Made by a program: the position numbers and the translations under genes. DNA of 64,000 nt. Origin: Methanobacterium aggregans. Lineage in GTDB: Archaea > Methanobacteriota > Methanobacteria > Methanobacteriales > Methanobacteriaceae. The notes beneath the pieces were generated by a model, which saw nothing but the letters and a program-made list of their open reading frames with translations, made no database searches and was not told the DNA's origin. Where the stretch lies: assembly GCF_017874455.1 (NCBI RefSeq), contig NZ_JAGGLN010000005.1, forward strand, positions 124,001 through 188,000, written 5' to 3'. This document shows positions 36,350-44,291 of the stretch, in pieces (the first letter of the stretch is position 1; the number at the start of each line of letters is the position of its first letter).

Positions 36350-37180
36350 ATGAATCAAGATATAGCTAAAATTCTTTATGATGATGTTGGGTTTGAAGAT
36401 ATAACAACCAAAGCATTGATACCTCCGGGTCTCGAAATTGAAGCTGAGATAATATGCAAAGAAGACGGTGTCATTGCAGGTGTTGAACTTGCAGACACTA
36501 TATTCAAGGAATTTTCAATAAAAACCTCCATTAAAAGGTACGATGGTGATCTGGTTGCTGCAGGAGATGTTGTAATGGAGCTTCAGGGTGATGCAAGATC
36601 CATTATCACAGTTGAAAGAACAGCTTTGAACCTGCTCATGAGGATGAGTGGCATAGCATCACTGACTTCGAAGATGCTTGCTGATGTTAAACAGGTTAAC
36701 AAAAACATTATCCTGGCAGGAACACGTAAAACCACTCCCGGCCTTCAATTCTTTGAAAAAGATGCTGTAAGGGCTGGTGGGGGTGACACTCACAGGTACA
36801 GGCTTGACGATGCTGTTCTGATTAAAGACAACCATATTGCAGTTGTGGGTAATGTTAAAAAGGCTGTGGAAAAGGCCAAGGATTATGCAAGCTTCACCAA
36901 GAAGATAGAAATTGAAGTTGAAAACAGTCACGATGCACTGGAAGCTGCAGCTACCGGTGCAGATATTGTGATGTTGGATAATATGAGCCCTGAAGAGGTT
37001 CAAAACGTACTTGAAGACCTTGAAAATGAAGGTTTAAGGGATAAAGTTCTGATTGAAGTTTCAGGTGGGATAAATCCGGATAATATTATGGAATATGTAA
37101 AGAAGGGTGTTGATGTAATATCTACGGGTTATATAACCCACTCTGCACGGGCCTTGGACATGAGTCTTGAGGTTCTGTGA
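36350..37180 (+). CDS. nadC: Nicotinate-nucleotide pyrophosphorylase (carboxylating)
   Basis: It forms nicotinate mononucleotide from quinolinate and PRPP in de novo NAD synthesis. The 276-residue sequence has ERTALNLLMRMSGIAS near residue 87, the active-site AGTRKTTPGLQFFEKDAV near 123, GGGDTHRYRLDDAVLIKDNH near 143-162, ADIVMLDNMSPEEV near 204 and EVSGGINPDN near 237. All match type II phosphoribosyltransferase NadC, and the length is normal. No nadA or nadB is adjacent. A structured leader precedes it. Confidence 0.95.
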   Translation: MNQDIAKILYDDVGFEDITTKALIPPGLEIEAEIICKEDGVIAGVELADTIFKEFSIKTSIKRYDGDLVAAGDVVMELQGDARSIITVERTALNLLMRMSGIASLTSKMLADVKQVNKNIILAGTRKTTPGLQFFEKDAVRAGGGDTHRYRLDDAVLIKDNHIAVVGNVKKAVEKAKDYASFTKKIEIEVENSHDALEAAATGADIVMLDNMSPEEVQNVLEDLENEGLRDKVLIEVSGGINPDNIMEYVKKGVDVISTGYITHSARALDMSLEVL

Positions 37181-37423
37181 TCTGCATTCAACTATATGGA
37201 ACTTAGGTAGTATCTGCACAAAAGCTGAAGTTTCCCAGAAACATTCCCTTTATACTCTTTTTATATTTTTACTTTGAGCATTAATAATTTCGATGAGTTT
37301 GGATGAACTTATAGAAATTAGCATAGTCACTTTTAATTTAATACAATAAATTTATATAGGTCCCACCATAGATAAAAATAAGTGAGATAAAAATAGAAAT
37401 AAATCTTATTATGGAGGGATTTA

Positions 37424-37999
37424 ATGATTGAAGAATTTAACGAAGAAGAAAAATTTAATGAAGATATTGAAGAAGATTTAAATGAAGAAGAAGTGAAAAA
37501 TTCCGGAGAATCAGAAGAATCCCAAGAATCATCTATAAAAGGAGAACCAGCTGAAGAAGAAACTTCTGAAGGAGAACCAGCTGAAGGAGATGAAGGAGAA
37601 CCAGCTGAAGGGGAGGAAGAAGAAGCTTCTGAAGAAGATGAAGATTCTGAAGGCCTTCCATTTGCAAAGGCAGAAGTTGTCAGGTTGATGAAGCAGAACC
37701 TAGACAGCGATAAAATGATACGGGAACGAGTTAAAGTTGAGATGAACAGGTTCCTTGGAGATGTCCTTGAAAATGTGTGCGAACAGCTCAACGAGTACCC
37801 ATACACAACCATAGAGTATGAAATGCTTAAAGAATCCATATATCCCTACAAGAACATAAAAAGGATAAACGAAGAGAAATTAAGGTTACTCAAACATATG
37901 GATGCAATAAAAGCAGATTGTGATGCTTTAAGCATGGATATTCAAAGGACACTTAAATTAAAAGATGTTGATGAAGATAAAGATGAATTTTTCCAGTAA
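37424..37999 (+). CDS. Acidic-tailed protein with a candidate histone fold
   Basis: The 191-residue protein has two distinct halves. Residues 1-77 are almost only Glu, Asp, Ser and Gly, with three copies of GEPAE between 40 and 63, so they must be disordered and strongly acidic. Residues 78-143 read like a divergent histone fold: LPFAKAEVVRLMKQ as helix 1, SDKMI as loop 1, a long helix from Arg100 to about Asn123, then YPYTTIEYEMLKESI as loop 2 and helix 3, compared with LPIAPIGRIIK and KTIKASDIEMAV in the histone at 139-342. A further helix fills 144-180. The assignment is by eye. The ATG has a strong GGAGGGATTTA site. A single-gene unit. Confidence 0.6.
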   Translation: MIEEFNEEEKFNEDIEEDLNEEEVKNSGESEESQESSIKGEPAEEETSEGEPAEGDEGEPAEGEEEEASEEDEDSEGLPFAKAEVVRLMKQNLDSDKMIRERVKVEMNRFLGDVLENVCEQLNEYPYTTIEYEMLKESIYPYKNIKRINEEKLRLLKHMDAIKADCDALSMDIQRTLKLKDVDEDKDEFFQ

Positions 38000-38410
38000 G
38001 TCTTTAAACATGATTGCTAAATGAAAGTTCATTAAACAATCCCTTTACATATTTTTTAGATTTTGCTAACCTTTTCAATGAATTATTTTTAATTTTTTAT
38101 ATACTAATTTTTTCAGTACAGTTTTAACAAGTACAGTTTTAACAGATTTCTTTCAAGCTGAAATAACCTTAAAATAGAACTCACTTAAAATAAATTTAAA
38201 ATTGATATCTTAAATTGATATCAATGAATCAATCGTTGGAATAAAATTTTAAGAAAAATATAAGACCCTAAAAATTTTATTAATTGTATCAGGATGACTA
38301 AGCCTTAAAAAATTTTCAACCAGAAAACAATGATTATGAAGTTAACAGAATTAAAATTATAGAATTAAAAATAATTAATAGAATTAAAATGGGTTAACTT
38401 ATGCACAGGA
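38000..38410. other. AT-rich gap between converging genes, with a short tandem repeat
   Basis: About 410 bases at the meeting point of two 3' ends. It contains AGTACAGTTTTAACA twice in direct tandem (38115-38144), GATATC-centred palindromes around 38200-38222, and AGAATTAAAAT several times near 38350-38390. I see no gene or RNA. Confidence 0.4.
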
Positions 38411-38974
38411 TCATTTCTCAATGGTTGCAAATCCAGTCCTAAGATTCTTTATTTCATTTTCACTTAGTTTCCTGTGCTCAGCTTCTTTATGGTCTATCAT
38501 GCTGTGGCCAAATGGGTCTTCAAGGATAATTGTGGCTGATTTTTCACCAGATTTAACCTTCACAATATCTTCAAGTATCCTCAGAGCATTTTCCCTGATT
38601 GTTTCTTCTTCACTCATTTTTAATGCCCTTACAACAGCTTCTTCAAATCTGTTAAGCACTCCTTCAACATTTGAAACATAACCTTGGGATTTAGGGCCTG
38701 GCTCAACTTTAAGCCCAAGTTCTGGAATGGTCACAGTTGCAGAGGGTGATTTAACGATCCTTGCATTCATCATCTCTTTATGAACCTTTAGAGTGTATCT
38801 TACAGGTTCCTTCTGGTCCAGACAAATGGTGTCAGAGTGTTTATATCCACACTGGCTGCACTGAACTGTTGATTCCAGTATCTCTCCAAAATAGGGTATT
38901 TCTTCAGTTTTACTTGTGACTTTAAGGGTTCCTTTGGATCTACAAACTGGGCAGTCTGCCATCATATTGCTCAA
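38411..38974 (-). CDS. ZPR1-type zinc finger protein
   Basis: An archaeal relative of eukaryotic ZPR1, which binds translation factor eEF1A; the archaeal role is not settled. The single zinc finger is in ADCPVCRSKG and VQCSQCGYKH, and the following ZPR1 domain includes RYTLKVHKEMMNARIVKSPS, PELGLKVEPGPKSQGYVSNVEG and ILEDPFGHSMI. I place the start at a TTG at 38974, eight bases behind CAGGAGAGAA; ATGs at 38965 and 38962 are possible, while the longer frame from 39013 has no such site. It lies downstream of 2-phosphoglycerate kinase on the same strand. Confidence 0.88.
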   Translation of the reverse strand: MSNMMADCPVCRSKGTLKVTSKTEEIPYFGEILESTVQCSQCGYKHSDTICLDQKEPVRYTLKVHKEMMNARIVKSPSATVTIPELGLKVEPGPKSQGYVSNVEGVLNRFEEAVVRALKMSEEETIRENALRILEDIVKVKSGEKSATIILEDPFGHSMIDHKEAEHRKLSENEIKNLRTGFATIEK

Positions 38975-39054
38975 ATTTAATTCTCTCCTGAATAATTTAC
39001 TAAAATAACTCACTAAAAGTTTAGATAAAAATAATGTTTGTTATTAGCGACTGG

Positions 39055-40026
39055 TTAACCTGCCTGATTTTTTTCATCTTTTTGGAAAATGAATCCAACT
39101 GCTTCCAGTTCTTTTATCATCTTTTTGAGGCTATCCTCGTTTGGTGCACAGATCTTATGGCTGTGAACATTGTCTGAAAGGTTGTAAAGACCCTCTAAAT
39201 CCTTTTTTCGTTTTGGATTTTGTTTCAGGAGGGTAATGAAACGTTTAGCTTCCACGGGATCGTAAACGTTAACCTTTCGAGTTAGGGGTTCTCCAAATCC
39301 TGGTAAGAAGTAGGATACATCAACTATCCTACCGCCGTATTTTTCCAGTATAATATCAGTTTCCTCTTCAAGCTGGTCAACTGAGTGTTTAAAGAGCATG
39401 ATCTTACATATCTCCCTTATCAGGGTCAGCATCCTTTTAAGTGTACTATCAATTTTTTCATTGTTTATAACAGGTATTCCATTATCAAGAGCTCTTTCAA
39501 CAAGATAATCATTTATCACGCGATTTTCTTTGAAGTATTCGAGGTGTTTACCGCCACGCTTTATTTTCATGGCCCTTTTAACGAATCGTTCCTTGTGGAT
39601 CTCTTCGTTAGCAGTCAACACAAAAAAATGAATGGATGCATCCTCTTTGAATTTATCAATATCAATGAGGCCTGGAACAAGGTGCACTCCCTCAATAACA
39701 ATGTCATCATAATCGTCCACAGCTCTTTTGATGACCTTCTCAATTGCAGGTATAACGAATGAAGCATGTTCTTCAAAACCTGCCCCTATCAAACCATCGG
39801 TATTTCCATCGTACCTTTTCCTATCTTTTAAAGTTACATATGCATCGAAGGAGGATTTATGGAGTGCAGGCGCATATTCAGGGCCGATTACTCCCCTTAC
39901 TATCTCCCTTATGAAGTCAGTTTCAATCAGATGTTTTATGCCTAACTCTTTGGCTAATTCTGATGCTATGGTTGATTTTCCAATTCCTGAAGCACTTCCT
40001 ATAAGAATAACGTAAGGTTTTCTCAA
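39055..40026 (-). CDS. pgk2: 2-phosphoglycerate kinase
   Basis: It phosphorylates 2-phosphoglycerate to 2,3-diphosphoglycerate, the first step to cyclic 2,3-diphosphoglycerate, a compatible solute of Methanobacteriales. The protein of about 323 residues has a P-loop, ILIGSASGIGKSTIASELAKE, near the N-terminus, HLIETDFIREIVRGVIGPEY, and VIEGVHLVPGLIDI near residue 115. I favour the TTG at 40026 behind GGGGAGGAT; an ATG at 40041 lies upstream of that site. It follows the small Roadblock gene by about 40 bases. Cyclic 2,3-diphosphoglycerate synthetase is not adjacent. Confidence 0.88.
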   Translation of the reverse strand: MRKPYVILIGSASGIGKSTIASELAKELGIKHLIETDFIREIVRGVIGPEYAPALHKSSFDAYVTLKDRKRYDGNTDGLIGAGFEEHASFVIPAIEKVIKRAVDDYDDIVIEGVHLVPGLIDIDKFKEDASIHFFVLTANEEIHKERFVKRAMKIKRGGKHLEYFKENRVINDYLVERALDNGIPVINNEKIDSTLKRMLTLIREICKIMLFKHSVDQLEEETDIILEKYGGRIVDVSYFLPGFGEPLTRKVNVYDPVEAKRFITLLKQNPKRKKDLEGLYNLSDNVHSHKICAPNEDSLKKMIKELEAVGFIFQKDEKNQAG

Positions 40027-40067
40027 TTTTATCCTCCCCATTGTTAAAGATGGGAAATGTCCTCAAC

Positions 40068-40415
40068 TTATGTTAAAAATTCAATGACACGTTCAGCACT
40101 TCTTCTCATCTCAATCCTGATGAGACCTAAATTGATATCTACGTCGGTTATCACAACTAAGATCCCTTCACCTGCGTCGATCATCAAGGTTTTACCCTTT
40201 TCACCTTCAATCATAACTTGTTGCAGAGGATCATGCTTCATTTCTTCAGCAGACCTTTCAGCTGTACCAAAAACTGCTGAAGCCATTGCTGCTACAAGTT
40301 CGGAGTCTATATCTGATGCTACTTCGCTTTCTATAATTAATCCATCTTTTCCAACGACTAAAGATCCATTTACCCCGTTTATTCGGCCTAGATCCTTAAG
40401 TATTCTCTCTATCAT
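40068..40415 (-). CDS. Roadblock/LC7 domain protein
   Basis: The 115-residue protein is a single Roadblock/LC7 domain: ILKDLGRINGVNGSLVVGKDG, LVAAMASAVFGTAERSAEE, VMIEGEKGKTLMIDAG and LVVITDVDINLGLIRIEM. In bacteria such proteins (MglB) act as GTPase activators for MglA-type small GTPases; in archaea many are found without a known partner. No small GTPase gene is in this window. I chose the ATG at 40415, behind GGAGG. It is divergent from the DUF1611-SepF pair and appears to be first in a unit with 2-phosphoglycerate kinase. Confidence 0.85.
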   Translation of the reverse strand: MIERILKDLGRINGVNGSLVVGKDGLIIESEVASDIDSELVAAMASAVFGTAERSAEEMKHDPLQQVMIEGEKGKTLMIDAGEGILVVITDVDINLGLIRIEMRRSAERVIEFLT

Positions 40416-40557
40416 ACTATGCCTCCACAATAGAATTTAGTATGCTACCCAAAGTATATATCTTGGTTTAACATTTATTAGATAAATAGGTAATGTTAAA
40501 ATTTCACCTAATTCACCAAAATAAATAGGATATAATGTATAATAAGGAGTGATTTTT

Positions 40558-41625
40558 TTGTATTTTATAACTTCGGTAGAGGAACTACAGGAACTCAACC
40601 CATTCATAATAATAGGCTGTGGGGGTGGAGGAGAAAAATTTTCTAATTTTGAAGGTGTAAAAGCCGTGGGTTTTATTGATGACGACACCAGAAAACAGGG
40701 CAAAGAATTCTGCAATCTCACTGTATCAGGAAATCTCAGTGAAGTCATCCAGAAAACCGATGCTAAAAGTGTTGCAATAATGCTCCCAATTGGTGCTGAG
40801 GGAACAGCACTCAAATACGCAGTTGAAGCCATTGACAACGGTAAAAACGTTGTTGCATCCTTCAGATCACTACCGATTTCACAGAACGAGTCCCTCATAA
40901 AATTTGCAGAATCAAAGGGAGTGGCTCTCAAGGAAATAAGTCCTCGTTTGGATGTTATAAAGAAAATATTTGGTGTTGCACCTCCAAAATGTACAGAAAC
41001 CCTTCCTAAAATAACCTACAAACACAAGGCACCTGTTGTTTTTGTTGGTGGAACTTCACAGGAATGTGGTAAAAGAACCACCACACGTATGCTGGGTAAA
41101 GCAGCTGAAGAAATGGGTTTGAATGCTGTGGTAATTTCAACTGATGAAATGGGTCTTGAAAAACCTGCAGATGTGAACTTCCGTGCAGGAAGCCTTTCAG
41201 TGATGGACGTTGCATCAGCTGTTATGGGAACCATAAAGTACATGGAAGAAAATAAAGATCCAGATATAATATTTGTTGAAGGTCAGTCAAGTTTAACAGA
41301 AAGGGGAAACCCTCATCCAAAGGGTCTTTCAGCTGCAATACTCTTTGGAGCAATGCCCGATGCAACAATTGTCTGTCACAGGCCAAACCATCCCTACAGG
41401 GAACCAACTGGAATAGAGTATGAAGTAAAGGCAATAGAAGCTGTTGAACCAACAAAGGTTGTTGGAATCTCATTGAACCTGAGAAACGTGGAAGAACCAT
41501 GTGATCTGTCTGAATATGAGAAGGAATACGGACTGCCTGCTGTTGATATAGCCAATGGACTCAATGGCGGCGCATCAAGATTACTGAAAGTAATTATTGA
41601 TCATATAGGGGAATTTAAGAAATGA
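40558..41625 (+). CDS. DUF1611-family P-loop protein (DgcN-like)
   Basis: The protein of about 355 residues belongs to the DUF1611 family. Residues 15-125 form a Rossmann-like domain (IIGCGGGGEKFSNF, VGFIDDDTR). The second domain begins with VFVGGTSQECGKRTTTRML, a P-loop-like motif, and contains IIFVEGQSSLTERGNPHPKG and CHRPNHPYREPTG, typical of the family. A few bacterial members act in D-amino acid metabolism as DgcN; others are annotated only as NAD-dependent epimerase-like. I favour the TTG at 40558, just after GGAGTGAT, over the GTG inside that site. Its stop overlaps the sepF start (ATGA), so they are coupled. Confidence 0.78.
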   Translation: MYFITSVEELQELNPFIIIGCGGGGEKFSNFEGVKAVGFIDDDTRKQGKEFCNLTVSGNLSEVIQKTDAKSVAIMLPIGAEGTALKYAVEAIDNGKNVVASFRSLPISQNESLIKFAESKGVALKEISPRLDVIKKIFGVAPPKCTETLPKITYKHKAPVVFVGGTSQECGKRTTTRMLGKAAEEMGLNAVVISTDEMGLEKPADVNFRAGSLSVMDVASAVMGTIKYMEENKDPDIIFVEGQSSLTERGNPHPKGLSAAILFGAMPDATIVCHRPNHPYREPTGIEYEVKAIEAVEPTKVVGISLNLRNVEEPCDLSEYEKEYGLPAVDIANGLNGGASRLLKVIIDHIGEFKK

Positions 41626-41972
41626 AGGACATGCTGGATATTATAAAGAAAAATATTGGTTTAGAAGAAGACGAAGAAAGGGAAGAACAGGAAACCATAA
41701 TAGTTCCAGAACATTCGTTCTATGAAATAATTCTTATGAAGGCCAAAAACCTTGATGAGTTTGACTTCGCCCTCAATCAGATTGTAGAAGAGAAAAATCC
41801 AATAATCATGGACATGAGTCTCCTTGAAAGGGAAAGTCTTGAAGATTTCAAAATTGCAGGGGAAAAACTAAAGGCATTTCGTATTAACACCGGTGGGGAA
41901 GCCATATTACTGAGTAAAAATGGTAATATAATAATAATCACTCCTCCTGAGATCAAATTAATAAGGAAATGA
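41622..41972 (+). CDS. sepF: Cell division protein SepF
   Basis: The archaeal SepF anchors FtsZ to the membrane and is widespread in FtsZ-containing archaea, including Methanobrevibacter. The 116-residue protein has the short amphipathic N-terminal membrane helix MKDMLDIIKKNIGL, an acidic linker, and the SepF core with VPEHSFYEIILMKAKNLDEF, KNPIIMDMSLLERESLEDF, KAFRINTGGEAILLSKNGN and IIITPPEIKLIRK. It overlaps the DUF1611 gene by four bases. ftsZ itself is not in the window. A perfect hairpin follows the stop. Confidence 0.9.
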   Translation: MKDMLDIIKKNIGLEEDEEREEQETIIVPEHSFYEIILMKAKNLDEFDFALNQIVEEKNPIIMDMSLLERESLEDFKIAGEKLKAFRINTGGEAILLSKNGNIIIITPPEIKLIRK

Positions 41973-42288
41973 TCAGGGTAGGTTAATGGTTCTAGAAAGT
42001 CTCATTAACCTAATACTGTGACTATGTTAATCACTGTAACCACAAATCAACAGAAACAAGATTAATATGTCATAGATCTTGTCACAACGGAACAGTCAAT
42101 TAAAAATTTAGGAACATCAAAACCCAGAATTCCTATCAATTTTTTTGTAAATGCCATAACTTTTTATACATGTTTTATAGGATTAATTTAATAGGGTTCA
42201 AATATATGCTAAAAGATAGAAATTAAATTCAATATTTTTATAATTAACATGTTTTTAAATGGGTTACATTTATATAGAGGGATGAAAA
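41973..42288. other. Gap between sepF and the DUF2226-like gene
   Basis: About 315 bases. The first 40 hold a perfect hairpin. A TTTTTATAATTAA element near 42233 is at a suitable distance to serve as TATA box of the following gene. Nothing else is seen. Confidence 0.4.
41979..42012 (+). terminator. Perfect hairpin after sepF
   Basis: TAGGTTAATG and CATTAACCTA are exact inverted arms of ten bases around a loop of fourteen, starting seven bases after the sepF stop. No T-tract follows directly, so it may be a transcript-stabilising hairpin or a dyad binding site rather than an intrinsic terminator. Confidence 0.5.
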
Positions 42289-43422
42289 ATGGAGCTGCCA
42301 ATAACTAAACCTTCCAGGGTCTCTTATGCAGATCAAATTGATTTTAACCAACTCGTTGGAGAATTATCTAAAAACAAGCACAATGGATTTATAAGGGTGA
42401 CTTCCGGTTCTGAAGATGGTTACCTGCTTTTTAAGGAAGGAGAACAAATTGCAGCATCGTATGATACATATTCAAAGTTAGATGCCCTTGAAAGAATAAA
42501 AAGTGTAACTGAAAATGATAAAACCTTGGTAGAAGTTTTTGATATTAAAAGATCCCAGATAGATTTTCTTCTGGACTTGAACAAACATTATATAATCAAT
42601 TTAAAATCTGAAACAGATAATCTTCTCTCTGAACTCAAAAATTCCAGGGCTTATGAAGAACCTGAAGAAGTGAAAGAGGTTCATGAAGTAGAAAGATCTG
42701 AATCAAATGAAACCAAAACAGAACCTGTTAAAATGATTGAAGAACCTGAAATTGAGGTTTCAAATAAAGTTGAATCAAATTTAAAAGAGGAATCTGTGAC
42801 GAAAACAGAGTTAAATGAATTTAATGTTCCAGAGGAGGCTTCAAATCCATCAGTTGCTACTGGAGAACCAGAACCATCAAATCCCGTAAATATTTCGAAG
42901 GATGATCTGGTTGACATGAAAACAACAGAAGAGGGAATTGAGGAGTTAGAAACTGCAACTGAGATATCAAAAACTACCCCCCAAACTGAAGAAATGCCTG
43001 AACCCGAAGTTCCCCTTGACAGATCGGATCTTCTTAAGAAGTACGGTATCAGAGACGTCAATGAAGAAGACGTTGAAAATCTTTTAGATACCTATAAGGG
43101 AGGTTCTGTGGATGAGAGGGATGTTGAAAAGATAGAACTGACCCTTATGAATAAGATTAAAAAATCAGTACTGGGATTACCTAAAATAAGAGGTGCAGAG
43201 GTAATGGTGTTTTTGGACAACACCAATGGACTCTCTGGACATGTTAATGTGCTTATTGAATCAGAATCTCAGGGATTTTTCTCAAGGATACGGGGAGAAT
43301 CTAAAGATGCCGATAACTTAAAAAGGCAAATAATCAATATATCCCAAATACAGATAAGAAAAAGCTTTAGAAAATACCCTGAAATTGTAGATGAATTTGA
43401 TATAAATGTAGAGATGAATTAG
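42289..43422 (+). CDS. DUF2226-like protein with acidic linker
   Basis: The 377-residue protein probably belongs to DUF2226, archaeal proteins with no known function. Residues 1-110 form a small alpha/beta domain (LPITKPSRVSYADQIDFNQL, FIRVTSGSEDGYLLFKEGEQ). Residues about 115-240 are rich in Glu, Ser, Thr and Val and should be disordered. Residues 245-377 form a second domain with DLLKKYGIRDVNEEDVENLL and LGLPKIRGAEVMVFLDN. Its stop is ten bases before the first minD-like gene, whose ribosome binding site follows it, so the two form an operon. A role as partner or adaptor of MinD is a context-based guess. Confidence 0.65.
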   Translation: MELPITKPSRVSYADQIDFNQLVGELSKNKHNGFIRVTSGSEDGYLLFKEGEQIAASYDTYSKLDALERIKSVTENDKTLVEVFDIKRSQIDFLLDLNKHYIINLKSETDNLLSELKNSRAYEEPEEVKEVHEVERSESNETKTEPVKMIEEPEIEVSNKVESNLKEESVTKTELNEFNVPEEASNPSVATGEPEPSNPVNISKDDLVDMKTTEEGIEELETATEISKTTPQTEEMPEPEVPLDRSDLLKKYGIRDVNEEDVENLLDTYKGGSVDERDVEKIELTLMNKIKKSVLGLPKIRGAEVMVFLDNTNGLSGHVNVLIESESQGFFSRIRGESKDADNLKRQIINISQIQIRKSFRKYPEIVDEFDINVEMN

Positions 43423-43432
43423 GAGGTATCAG

Positions 43433-44212
43433 ATGACACGAGTTATAACGGTTGCTTCTGGAAAGGGTGGTGTTGGAAAAACAACCATAACAGGTAATTT
43501 AGGGGTTGCACTGTCTACCTATGGTGAAGAAACTGTAGTTCTGGATGCGGATGTTGCAATGGCAAACCTTGAACTTATCCTTGGAATGGAGGGTAAATCT
43601 GTAACCCTGCATGATGTGCTTTCTGGAGATGCAGATATAGAAGATGCTATATATGAGGGTCCTGGAGGAGTGAAAGTTGTTCCTGCAGGAATATCCCTTG
43701 AGGGATTACGAAAAATTAAATTGGACAGGCTGGAGAATGCTCTGGAGACACTTGTGGAAAGTTCAGACATTCTACTTATAGATGCGCCTGCAGGACTTGA
43801 GAAGGATGCCCTTGCAGCCATAGCAGCTGCCCAGGAAATGATACTTGTCACAACACCAGAGGTTCCATCCATAAGTGATGCATTGAAAACTAAGATAATT
43901 GCAAACAAACTTGGCGTTGAAATTATAGGGGTTGTTATAAACAGGGAACAGCACGATAAAACATTCCTTACAATGGATGAAATTGAAACCATACTGGAAG
44001 TACCAGTAATTGCTGTAATACCCGATGATCCAGAGGTTAGTAGAGCAGCAGCATTTGGTGAACCAATTATTGTGAAAAACCCTAAATCACCTACGAGTAA
44101 TGCCATCATGCAGCTGGGTGCAGATCTTATTGGCGAAGATTATCAGCCAATTGAGCCAGATAAAAAAGGTGTTATATCCAAACTTGTTGAAGGCCTTTTA
44201 GGCAGAAGATAA
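43433..44212 (+). CDS. minD: MinD/ParA-family ATPase
   Basis: The 259-residue ATPase has all motifs of a working MinD: deviant Walker A ASGKGGVGKTTITGN (Lys11 and Lys16), switch I VLDADVAMANLELI, and switch II LLIDAPAGLEKDALAA. The C-terminus GVISKLVEGLLGRR is an amphipathic helix like the membrane-targeting sequence of MinD. In archaea such proteins position various structures; division, archaella and chemosensory arrays are known examples. The ATG follows TAGGAGGTATCAG. It lies between the DUF2226-like gene and a second MinD-like gene. Confidence 0.92.
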   Translation: MTRVITVASGKGGVGKTTITGNLGVALSTYGEETVVLDADVAMANLELILGMEGKSVTLHDVLSGDADIEDAIYEGPGGVKVVPAGISLEGLRKIKLDRLENALETLVESSDILLIDAPAGLEKDALAAIAAAQEMILVTTPEVPSISDALKTKIIANKLGVEIIGVVINREQHDKTFLTMDEIETILEVPVIAVIPDDPEVSRAAAFGEPIIVKNPKSPTSNAIMQLGADLIGEDYQPIEPDKKGVISKLVEGLLGRR

Positions 44213-44291
44213 TGTTAAGCAAGGATAGATTTGGTGGATATTCATTAACTGGAAAACTGATTTACAGTATCATTTGGAAAACTGGTAGAAC

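Noticed and set aside
43519..44109. A 196-codon minus-strand frame opposite minD.
   Set aside because: It is the antisense of a clearly recognised ATPase gene and has a Ser-rich, non-protein-like composition.
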